Shown: in pieces, positions 52,101 through 60,034 of the stretch
Layout of the letters: each line of letters begins with the position of its first letter
How positions within the stretch are numbered: position 1 is the stretch's first letter
Assembly: GCF_019925205.1 (NCBI RefSeq)
Contig: NC_083567.1
Location: 5,394,001 to 5,458,000, forward strand
From: Metopolophium dirhodum
Taxonomy: Eukaryota; Arthropoda; Insecta; Hemiptera; Aphididae
DNA: 64,000 nucleotides
Reading direction: 5' to 3'
The notes under the pieces: model-generated
What the model was told of the DNA's origin: nothing
Databases searched by the model: none
The model's input: only the letters and a program-made list of their open reading frames with translations
Translations under genes and position numbers: made by a program

Positions 52101-54635
52101 AATAAAAGCAATCTTTGAACAAAACATATCCATTTGAGTTGTATAAGGTCTGGCAGAATGAGGAGATCGAAACATACGACATAAACGTATGGATAATGAA
52201 CATTTATATAATAATGGTTCTAAGTAAGTTTCTATGCATCCTGAAGCATTTCTTCTATCTAAGCAAATAGTTACATCCGACAGATTTATAATTTTTCTTA
52301 ATGTTAATTGAGATGGTGTTAACTCTGAAAGTCACATGAAATAAACTTATAAATAGTTATATCACAGATAACTGTCAATATACTTGTTGATTGTTATACT
52401 TACCAATAATATCAGGTATCCAGTTTGAATTACATGAATCTAGAGTAATTGACTTGATATTCATAGACAGGACTATATCATCTTCAATATATTTTAGAAT
52501 GACATTATTGCATGTTACAGAAAGATTTCCAACAATTTTGTTGATCAAACTCTGTACATATGATGGAGGTGGTAACTCATTATAATCGGTACTTGCTCTA
52601 TGGCTATAAAATAATTGACAATAAGTAATAATTAATTTAATTTTCATACCTATAATACAGTAACTTAATGCAAAGTTAAAAACATAACATTCAAAATATT
52701 TATTTTTTTTATCATAATTTTGTGTTAGGCAATCAGTTACAAAGTTAAATAATAAGCTTATATGATAATATTTTTTAAGTACACAGGAAACACAGAGTGA
52801 AGCAACCTCCCAGTGGAGGTACTTTGTCAATAGATAGTTATAACACAGAATATTCTGTAGTTATAATAGCTAACTTATGCACTTGCATTTACATTTTTTT
52901 TTCTTTTACAAAAAATTAATTATTTACTCATGTGAGCAGGTCATGAAACCACTATCTTTTTAATATCTTTTGGAAATTACCAGGTATGGATATGGATGCG
53001 AGTTGAGATATAAGTAGATTGGGATGACGATATAATCGGTTATTGAAGCGTTTATAATGTAGTTTGGCTAATTCCGTGACTGTAGATCAGAGTTTTTGGA
53101 GGGATTAATTTGAGACATAGAATGGAGCTTTTGAAATGATATGAAGGATTTTATACTGGATTCTTTGAATATAATTGGTACTGGAGATTTTTGCTGCGCC
53201 CCAGAGCTGAATACCATATGTCCAGATGGGTCCACATTCAAAATATAAATTAAAAAAACTGTTCATTCGTTAAGATTTGTATAAAGTAAAATATTAATAA
53301 AATAATAAACTTAAATGTTTTACCACACATAAAGGTATAGTAAAATAAAAGAGTTAAAGAAGTTAAAACATATTATATATTTGCCAATTGGTATTAGATT
53401 TTAAATAATTTATATTTCCAATTCAGTACCAATCCAGTATCATTAAAATAATAAACCTATTAAATGTAGTTTAGCAATTGTAAATTTTAAATCTGGTTCT
53501 ATTATTAAAATTAACTTTTTTATTAGTACTAATGTTAAGGTGAATGTCATCATTTGGTGAATGTTGACATTTTGTAAAAAAAGATGAATTAACTCAAAAA
53601 GGACTTTTTGTTTCCTTTGACATTGAACCCACAAGCTCAAAAATAATGTAACTGATTCATAAGTTATATTCTTATATTTTGTTTGTAATTCACTAATTAT
53701 ATGGGTTCGTCCTTCATGGCCTGTTTTGATATGGGTATCATGGATAATATTGAATAAATCTTCATTTTTCACGAAGTATATTATTTTTGTTTCCCTAGGT
53801 TTCAATAGAACAATAAGTTGATGGAGAGACATTATTTTAACGATATCATATATTTTCAATAACTTGTATATGGCTCGTTGATTTCTCTCTTTCTCCTAAA
53901 CACGAGAACGTCTTCAACACATTTGTCAATATGTTGCAACATATGCCGCAACATTAAAATGTTGATATTCACCAAAAACAGCAGTCAATGTCAACATTCA
54001 CCTTAACATTTATACAAAATATGTATAACTACCATTTAATTCTATTAATTATAGCATTACCAACAAATGGCAAATCAATCATTACTACCTACATTAAGAA
54101 AAAAAAAAAATTAAAACCAACTTGCCTTGTATCATTCTTTTTAGCTTTCCTTTGTTGAGGAGTCTTTAATTTTAAAACACATTCTAAAAAATTCATAAGA
54201 ATGTAGTTAAGTATATTTAAAATGTAACAATCAAAGAACAAACACCAATTAAAGCCATGTAGCTACAAATAAAGATTTACCTATTGTGTCAATAGTAATT
54301 TTAACTGCTTCTGATCCTAGTTTTGTCCACGGAACTCTAATTAACAGTTGATTTATATGACCACTTATTACAATAAACGGTAAATTTAACTCTTTCTCTA
54401 AAACATCTAAGTCTAATTCCAAGTTTTGAAATAAACCTTCTCCATCCCATAGTGATACCTAAAAATTATATTAATCATTAGACTAATCGATCTTAAAATA
54501 TTAAGTTATTATTAATATTAATAGTTCATTATAAGTAATATTATATACTTGAGCATCTTGACGCCTTAAGTTTTTTACATATTTTTCAACATAACTTAGT
54601 ATAATCGATGTAATATATGATTCGATTCTAAACAT
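28161..54635 (-). CDS. Vps13B: VPS13B (Cohen syndrome protein homologue), 53 exons, 3699 aa
   Basis: Bridge-type lipid transfer protein acting at the Golgi/endosomes. Exons: 54635-54549, 54458-54281, 54183-54126, 52603-52404, 52324-51965, 51673-51495, 51108-50932, 50845-50719, 48106-47995, 47766-47615, 47536-47400, 47319-47122, 47005-46882, 46804-46664, 45769-45572, 44879-44699, 44634-44499, 44312-44015, 43820-43573, 43466-43310, 43010-42791, 42716-42530, 42256-41927, 41865-41452, 41387-41092, 40350-40170, 40101-39922, 39854-39700, 38534-38269, 38209-37847, 37632-37430, 37351-37161, 37098-37008, 36943-36811, 36051-35929, 35843-35684, 35439-35320, 35238-35112, 35054-34763, 34701-34616, 34544-34351, 34238-34019, 33885-33715, 33466-33314, 33252-33050, 32356-31890, 31806-31615, 31546-31445, 31335-31202, 30815-30569, 30458-29524, 28754-28437, 28358-28161. 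All phases agree and the exon lengths sum to 11100. The chorein N-terminus (residues 1-107: VSLWDGEG ... RVPWTKLGSEAV) and exon 4 (LPPPSYVQSLINKIVGNLSV, VILKYIEDDIVLS) match VPS13B rather than VPS13A/C/D. An adaptor-binding-like region (GLSRVIVVQPWALIVNTSGQ) is at about 2670. The C-terminus has GISLLGAVGGLVNHPIQ and ISGAAELVAMTGEG. Human VPS13B is about 4000 aa. Intron 3 has a GC donor. Confidence 0.93.
28822..29048. mobile_element. Mariner-like MITE in VPS13B intron 51
   Basis: The left terminus TACTCTGTTCCATCTTAGAG and right terminus (complement) TACTCTGTTCCATCTAAGAG pair over about 29 bp, continuing through TGAACCACT. TA dinucleotides flank both ends (28820-28821 and 29049-29050), the usual Tc1/mariner target duplication. 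The interior is unusually GC-rich for the window (CCGGCCGGTCGGG, GCGCGG) and non-coding. Confidence 0.7.
29055..29460 (-). mobile_element. Probable decayed LINE 3' fragment
   Basis: The sequence differs in composition from the surrounding intron (C-rich on the plus strand). On the minus strand it gives broken peptides such as EEVEWIWKLM, MRWKTDPEEV and DKDVWPNIVESKG, interrupted by stops. These look like the end of a non-LTR retrotransposon ORF. I cannot place the clade. Confidence 0.35.
32538..32955. mobile_element. Foldback element, family A, in VPS13B intron 45
   Basis: Preceded by TTAA (32534-32537). Arms pair over about 190 bp: GTATTTGTTGTCTCCATCTTG (complement of the right arm) against GCATTTGTTGTCTCTGTCTTA on the left, and TATGAAACTTAATGGTAAGA against its mirrored copy near 32830. 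It shares these blocks with the element at 24563-25053. Lies wholly within the intron between exons 45 and 46. No coding capacity. Confidence 0.7.
36495..36526. repeat. (AAAAT)n microsatellite in VPS13B intron 34
   Basis: Six to seven ATAAA/AAAAT pentamer units inside an intron. Confidence 0.85.
37681..37806. repeat. Short family C inverted-repeat fragment in VPS13B intron 30
   Basis: GACTGAGTGAAACTTTG at the left and CCACTCAGAATCTAAAAC at the right are the two terminal motifs of family C, about 125 bp apart. Lies between exons 30 and 31. Confidence 0.45.
38535..39699. other. VPS13B intron 28, holds a repeat fragment
   Basis: Large intron. At about 38850-38935 a piece reading GGCAGTGGCATAATTAGTTG followed by a run of G and then C-rich sequence resembles a dispersed repeat I recall from aphids. 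The rest holds nothing recognised. Flanking exon phases (2 then 1) match, so no exon is required inside. Confidence 0.35.
40351..41091. other. VPS13B intron 25, nothing recognised
   Basis: AT-rich intron of about 740 bp. No repeat termini or coding stretch was found, and flanking phases agree without an extra exon. Confidence 0.4.
44924..45250. repeat. Family C arm in VPS13B intron 15
   Basis: GACTGAGTTAAGCGATGAAA and the following TGTATTGATTTTAC match 15526-15560. Further on, AAAAACGGGAATTTTTACAC and TTGGATATT are shared with 14560-16600. A Helentron-like 5' piece (about 45275-45400, with ACTACTGGACCATTT) follows. Confidence 0.45.
46020..46500. repeat. Decayed family B inverted repeat in VPS13B intron 14
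   Basis: Shares ordered blocks with 20511-21120: CTATTAATGTTTTTGAGAAT, AACTTATAAGTATTTAAAGT, TAGTGGACCAACATTTTG, CTACTCGTCCAAAATTTGAT and CACTCAAAAAAGTAAAAA. The two arms are now too diverged to pair well. It sits between exons 14 and 15. Confidence 0.55.
48490..49900 (+). mobile_element. Degenerate Jockey-like LINE in VPS13B intron 8, antisense to the gene
   Basis: Plus-strand reverse transcriptase fragments in order: QGGFRPRRFCTGQ, EVVFIDLTVAYGTVNHNLL (motif A, usual Tyr-Asp changed to Tyr-Gly), NGLPQGSVLVPTLFNIY (motif B), FIYADDTALAA (the YADD catalytic motif), NPTKTQVCAFHLKNREA and YLGVTLDCNLTYKHH. The frame then shifts to FASPVWSRSVHTKQIDTIF. It ends with a Cys-rich CECGMEQDIEHLLSCPSSC as in Jockey-type ORF2 tails. 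At least three in-frame stops and one frameshift make it inactive. ORF1, endonuclease and the N-terminal RT are missing, so it is 5'-truncated. It is in the opposite orientation to VPS13B and leaves the flanking exons intact. Confidence 0.85.
52980..53245 (-). mobile_element. Jockey-like LINE fragment in VPS13B intron 3
   Basis: Minus-strand translation gives CGPIWTYGIQLWGAAK, then IQRIQYKILHIISKAPFYVS, then ELAKLHYKRFNNRL, the typical region after the RT domain of Jockey elements. Two stops interrupt the frame. It has the same orientation as VPS13B and is related to the fragment at 3340-3840 rather than to the copy at 48490-49900. Confidence 0.7.
53533..54008 (-). mobile_element. Short TIR element carrying an integrase-like N-terminal domain (Ginger/KRBA2-like), intron 3 of VPS13B
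   Basis: The left end TGTTAAGGTGAATGT is mirrored by the right end ACATTCACCTTAACA, and a second inner block (TTTGGTGAATGTTGACA; right side GTTGATATTCACCAAAAAC) is also inverted. Ends of the TGT...ACA type are expected for cut-and-paste elements that use an integrase-like transposase (Ginger group). On the minus strand, about 53607-53859 encodes YFVKNEDLFNIIHDTH, then IKTGHEGRTHIISELQTKY, then ITYESVTLFLSLWVQCQRKQ. This resembles the zinc-binding N-terminal domain of integrases as in KRBA2-like proteins. His residues are present, but only one Cys of the CxxC pair remains. The catalytic DDE core is absent, so it is a deletion copy. No clear target duplication was found. Confidence 0.55.
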
Positions 54636-56058
54636 TGTAATATATATCCTATAATGAAATATAGCAGGACTACTGACTAATCCAATTCAAAATTCATTTT
54701 CTACGTGTCTGTCAAGAATCTCTCTATCTATTATCTATACTGATACTCTATAATCTGTATGACTGTATTCTGTAATCTGTTGTAGTCTATTCACTATTCA
54801 GCAAGGACGCCATGTATTCAATACTATTCAAAATTCAAATACAAGAAGATAATAATATTATTCATTGAAAAAATGAAATAAACTGATAGCTTATCAGTGA
54901 TCACACAATAATAATATTGTTTTGTTATTTTTAAATTTTTAACCAACACTTTCGAGTTTTAATAGTATTATCACAGAATATATGAAATTTCATATATTCT
55001 GTGGTATATGTACTATTTCAATTTGTTAAACCTATAAAAACCAAAAATGTATTTTAACAAGCTTTTCAATGATGAAATTAGAGAGTATTGACACTTGAAA
55101 GAGAACTACAGGACACTGATAATAATTTACATCCGCACCACAGAATAACTGTTATCCGCACTCTGCAGTTCTGCCACGATTTAAGATAATGATATAGCTA
55201 TATTGTAAACATAGACCTACAGCACGATTTAAGATATCTTAAATCGTGACCTACAGTAATATTGTAAATATACCTGCCCGTTAATTTAAGCCACAGACTA
55301 TTATAGCACAAAATAGATTAAATTCCGATTATAGTCCGTACTCCGTGATTTGAGCCTGCTAAAGACCAACCAGTGTTAACAAATGGTGATGGGGACAGTT
55401 GGGTCCCGTGAACTATAGCCGTGGAACAACAGAAACAGAATACAGATTACAGAGATAGTGTGACTGATATAATATTATAAATTTTAATTTCTAGTATTTA
55501 TTACATTATTATTTAGTCACGATTTCACGAACCAGGGACCGGACTTACTACTTACTAGAATATAGACTTGATTAATGGATCTAATGATATTATGTTCACG
55601 GATACCATCACTTTCACAGTAAAGTAAACTACCTACATTACATTATTGCAACAAAAATAAGTAAGAAAATACATTTATATTGAATTCAATAATATTTCAA
55701 TTAAATTATATAATAACCAACTCAAAATTATTCCGTGATCATAATGATACAAAACACATTTCTTAAGTTGTATATTTTTATCAATCTTTGGTCCATATTA
55801 TATTTATTAATTATTCTAGGACACGCCTAGCAATGTGTGAGGCTATTCTAATATTCAAAGCAATAGACATTTTTAGATGTTATATACAATTTAAACAAAG
55901 ACTTAAAATGTTGTTGGATACACATAATATATTGTAGGCTAACAATGTGAAACTGTGAACTGCAGTATAGTGGGACTGTATTGATGATATTATAATTGTT
56001 TTTACTGTTTTTAGAAAAATATTGTTTTTACAATTATCCTACTTCAAAGAATCCAAAA
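54636..56058. promoter_or_regulatory. Divergent intergenic region between VPS13B and MED8
   Basis: About 1.4 kb that must hold the promoters of both genes. It contains a perfect 26-bp palindrome with half-site CACGATTTAAGAT at 55223-55248 and a further single half-site at 55174-55189. TTTTTAG at 56008-56014, just before the MED8 start, is a plausible acceptor for a 5' UTR intron, which would put the MED8 transcription start further upstream. No other coding sequence is seen. Confidence 0.45.
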
Positions 56059-56903
56059 ATGCAGCGCGAAGACAAACAATTGGAACTGGTGCTTGAAAAC
56101 TTCCAAAGTAAGTTGAACGAGTTCAAAGCTCAGATATACGCTCTTATATTCAAGTTAGAACATGAACGAGACAATGTCAACTGGACGACAGTACTTGATA
56201 CTTTCGCTGTGTTCTCAACACAGTACACTGCCATCATGAAGTATCTTTCTTACGAGAAACTTCCGCAGTTGCGTAACTACAGTGTTCTGCCACTGATGTT
56301 GAATCCAGAGCGCGATGAAGATCTCGCTCGCATCACTGAAAATCGAGTGCCTGCCCTGTCCCACGACATTGTACCCGATTTCTTGCGTACCAAAACCGAA
56401 CCAGAAGTGGAACATAAACTCATGCAGGTCACTAAAATGTATTATTTATATTCTACCCGCATTGTGTTCAATTAATGTGATTAAATTTGCTGACATTATA
56501 ATATGTATAATTGATTCTGCAGGTTGAACACAAGGCAGGTGGTTTACAATTTGAAACGGCACAAAAACAGCTGGCAGCATTCAACAAGGTAGTTAATCAT
56601 GTACTGGACCTTGTTTCTAAAGCCAGAGAAGAATGGGAAGTGGAAACTGGAGCTCGTGTTGGTATCGGCCAAACCTCATCAGTTGCAGACTTGCATACAC
56701 TTGTGTCCGCTGTAAGCATGGGTAAAAATTTGAAACCGATGGTGCCACAAGTATCTCCTGGTGGTATGATGGTGCCCCCTACTGGTAGACCAGTTACTCC
56801 TAGCATGGGGCCAAATACACCACCAATGGGAATGATGCCTAAACCACCTCCTGGAATGAAGACCAATGTAAAGGCTGCTGGAGCACCTCATCCATATCGA
56901 TGA
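56059..56903 (+). CDS. MED8: Mediator complex subunit 8 (MED8), 2 coding exons, 249 aa
   Basis: Subunit of the Mediator head module, which links activators to RNA polymerase II and contacts TBP. Exons 56059-56427 and 56523-56903, joined in phase 0 through a 95-bp GT-AG intron. The protein begins MQREDKQLELVLENF, the conserved family start. It continues with WTTVLDTFAVFSTQYTAIMK, LPLMLNPERDEDLARITENR and PALSHDIVPDFLRTK, all strongly conserved with animal MED8. The second exon encodes the QFETAQKQLAAFNKVVNHVL helix and a Pro/Gly/Met-rich tail ending GMKTNVKAAGAPHPYR. Length is close to the roughly 270 aa of human MED8. An in-frame ATG at 55996 lies upstream of the probable UTR acceptor and is not conserved, so 56059 is chosen. 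AATAAA signals follow at 57107-57116. Confidence 0.95.
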
Positions 56904-57106
56904 AGCAATTTTTTTAATGCTATGTAATATTCTTCTTAATGTTTTATTAAATATTTTTTTTCATATCCATATCAATAATCGATACATTTTAATATAAATT
57001 AATATAACATACATATTATTACATTCTAATATTGTATAACAAGTGTAAATGTATTTTTATGAACATATTAATATAGTTTAAAAATGTACAGTTAATTTAT
57101 TTATAA

Positions 57107-57116
57107 AATAAATAAA
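57107..57116 (+). terminator. Overlapping AATAAA polyadenylation signals of MED8
   Basis: AATAAA occurs at 57107-57112 and again at 57111-57116, about 200 bases after the MED8 stop. These are the first canonical hexamers on this strand within an otherwise T-rich 3' UTR. Confidence 0.55.
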
Positions 57117-59111
57117 AATGATTTTGCAATAATTATATGTCTTACAGCAACTTAATTTTCTAATTTTAAATTAAATTTATCATATAATATAATGAGCTTT
57201 TTGTTCGGCTCTGTAACAGATGATCTAATAAAGAATTTTATTAATAATAAATAACATAATAATGTTATGAAATGTTCTGAAAAACTGGTATTTGATGTAT
57301 TAATCTGAGGTCTAGAGGTCTTTACATGTCATATAAAAATCACTAAAAATTTAAAAAAAATATGAACAAACTGTTCATTCTTATACATATCTATTGACTA
57401 TTATCATATGCTTATTGTATCTTCAGTTTATTTTGTGCTTCAGGTACAGATTCTATATTTTCTAACAAGAATTTTCAGTGTCCAGGATAAAAAAAAGAAG
57501 TAACCTAAATATTATTTTTTTACATTCTGAATGAAGCAATTAATGGATTGTGTGTTTTTTATTTTATGTTTATGTTTGTATTCATCTTTTGGGGAAATAA
57601 AATCATGATAGCAAATCGGAGTTAATTGGTTCATTACAGGTTCAATAGTTAAAATTTATTATTTTTAAAAATAACCGAGAAAAACAAAAAAAAATTAAGG
57701 AAAAACTAATTTTTACACAAAATTTGGGCATACTGGGTCTCTTTTAAAATTAAAAGCCTTAGGACTACAAAAACTATATTTCCCTAGGCGCCCCAGAAAA
57801 CCTTCTTCCGTCACTGTAAATAAACAAATTAGCAACAATTTGACTAGATCGTGCAGAAGTATGCAGGATTTCTGTATTTATAAATTCAAAAATAAATATT
57901 ATTATCATTTTATTTATCCCCCCTCGATTAGCAACAGATGAAGAAATTATCACAGTTGTCATGATCAGACATGATTGCTGGTAATCATCAATCAAGTTGA
58001 GCCAGATAAAGATAGGGATTACTGATGAGCATGAAGACAATTTTGGAACTGTACCTACCCCTCAATATCCAATGCTTATGCAGCATCAATGACTTGAAAA
58101 ATTATATTACCTAATACCTATACAAAATATGAGAATACTTCAGAAGATGAAAGGTAAGAGTTATTTTTATTAGAAACTTTGATTATCACTTAATATTCTA
58201 CAAAGTAATGATTATTTAAAAAAAATGGAATTCAAGTCTATAAAAATATATTGAATTATGTTTTAAGTAATATGTATCCATAAATACAGTATTAAATCTT
58301 CAATTTTAATTAATAATAATAAATAATATATACAAATACAGCGTTTTAATCTCAATCGTAAGTAAAATAAAATCCTCTGTATTTTTGTTTTACCCGCTAT
58401 TAGCCAGATACAACAAATGCTTGTTGTATTCGTATATATTATTTACTGAATGAGTTCAACGCTGTTTCCTAACTTTTTCAGGCATATCCTGACTCCTGGG
58501 TATTGAACATCCTTAGCAGTCAGCATGATTATGTTAATATACTATCTATGTTATACAGTCATGTGTACTTATAGTGTACCTATATTACATTGAGTAGGAA
58601 CCTACATATACACATGCGCCAATAGAGGGGCCTTTATGGCAAAGCCTCCTCAAACTTTTCGTACATTTTACTTAACGTTTGAACAGCTAATAGATATTCA
58701 ATATCATTAAAATTTTAACTTTAAACACAGAATTAAAACTGTTTTATATTATCGATTTTTTTAATTGGTGTAAGAATAACTTAATAAGAATGTTGTATTA
58801 AATTTTTAACTTTTCAACTTACAAACAAAAATGCTATAATACATACATTGAAAAAAAATAGAATATTTTTGAAAATTATATAATTTAAATATTAAGCAAA
58901 TATTTTGATTCTACAGTGGGTTAATAATTTTTGAATTACAACAAAAATATAAATATGATTATTTTTCCCGATGAACTGGTTTACTTATAATTGTTTTTGT
59001 TTGTTTACTTAAAGAAACTTACTATAGAATTTGTTGTAATTGAAAAAAAGTAGTCAATTGAGTGAAAAATTGATAAAAATTTTCTAACACCTTAGAACTA
59101 AAAGAGAAGAA

Positions 59112-59347
59112 AAACCAGACAAGTGCGAGTCGTGTTCCGTACCGTAATCTATAAACATGTTGGCAACACTGCTTATATTATATATTCTAAAATTTTTAGT
59201 ATTTGTTGCTATAGCGGCAACAGAAATATATAATCTGTGAAAATTTCAAATTTACAACTTTCATGGGATACAGCCTGGTGACAGACGGACAGACAGACAG
59301 CGGAGCCTTAGTAATAGGGTCCAGTTTTACCTACGGAACCCTAAAAA
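59112..59347 (+). mobile_element. Dispersed insect repeat with conserved ACGGAACCCTAAAAA end
   Basis: It begins AACCAGACAAGTGCGAGTCG, contains TGTTGCTATAGCGGCAACAG and GATACAGCCTGGTGACAGAC, and ends ACCTACGGAACCCTAAAAA. From memory, this string of motifs is shared by a very abundant repeat of Lepidoptera and other insects, with a short AACCCTAAAAA tail typical of a non-LTR retrotransposon or SINE 3' end. No coding sequence is present. Assignment to a named family would need a library search. Confidence 0.6.
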
Positions 59348-60034
59348 TAAATGGTAAATAATTTCTACCTTTTTTTTTTTATTAAAAATAGCTAAATATT
59401 CTCTGAAAAAATTTTGTTTTTGATTTTAGGGGATGGTGAGATATGGTTAAAAAATAATATGTGTAGGGTGGCGTAGAACATACAATATAATATATATCAT
59501 CTACAGTTAGAACTCACAATAATATAAAATGGAAGTTAACATTTTATTGGAAAAATAAAGTGCATATAAATAGTACAATATTCTAATTTAGAATTGATAC
59601 GCTTTATTGATTATTATTTATTAACTATAGATTATAGCTTAAATAAATGCTATAAATTAATTTTTATGGATAATCAATTTTATTTGTATACAATTATTAT
59701 GACTTTTTGAGGAAAATTAAATCTAAGTTATTACATTAATGGAAAGTAGTAGTTTAGCTATATACGTTAAATACTTGAATGAATAACATAATAAATTCAA
59801 TGAATATTTATAAATATTTTTAGTGGCACTCCGAGGTCTCAATATCTAATTTAGCTTCAATTTTTTAACTATATTTTATAATAAATATGAAAATATCCAG
59901 CAAAAATAATCTACGTTTTTGTACAATAAAACAACTTAACTTTAAATTAAATATATCAAGATAAAATTAAATTCTTAAACATTAATAATAAAAAATAATA
60001 CATACATTTAAATAAACACTGTATACATAATAAT

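Larger units (their letters stand above)
56904..60034. other. Intergenic between MED8 and TBP (convergent 3' ends)
   Basis: No gene is seen. Contents: overlapping AATAAA signals for MED8 (57107-57116), a family C arm with CATTCTGAATGAAGC (about 57523-57740), and the dispersed repeat at 59112-59347. A frame at 57774-58040 (minus) is not recognisable. Confidence 0.5.

Noticed and set aside
53443..53859. A VPS13B exon in the large intron 3
   Set aside because: The frame resembles an integrase domain, not VPS13, and exon 3 and exon 4 already join in phase.
28161..54635. VPS13A, VPS13C or VPS13D instead of VPS13B
   Set aside because: The N-terminal PPxYVQSLI segment and the C-terminal GISLLGA...GAAELV block match VPS13B as I know it.
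55996..56058. Upstream in-frame ATG as the MED8 start
   Set aside because: It precedes a probable splice acceptor at 56014, and the family's conserved N-terminus begins at MQRED (56059).
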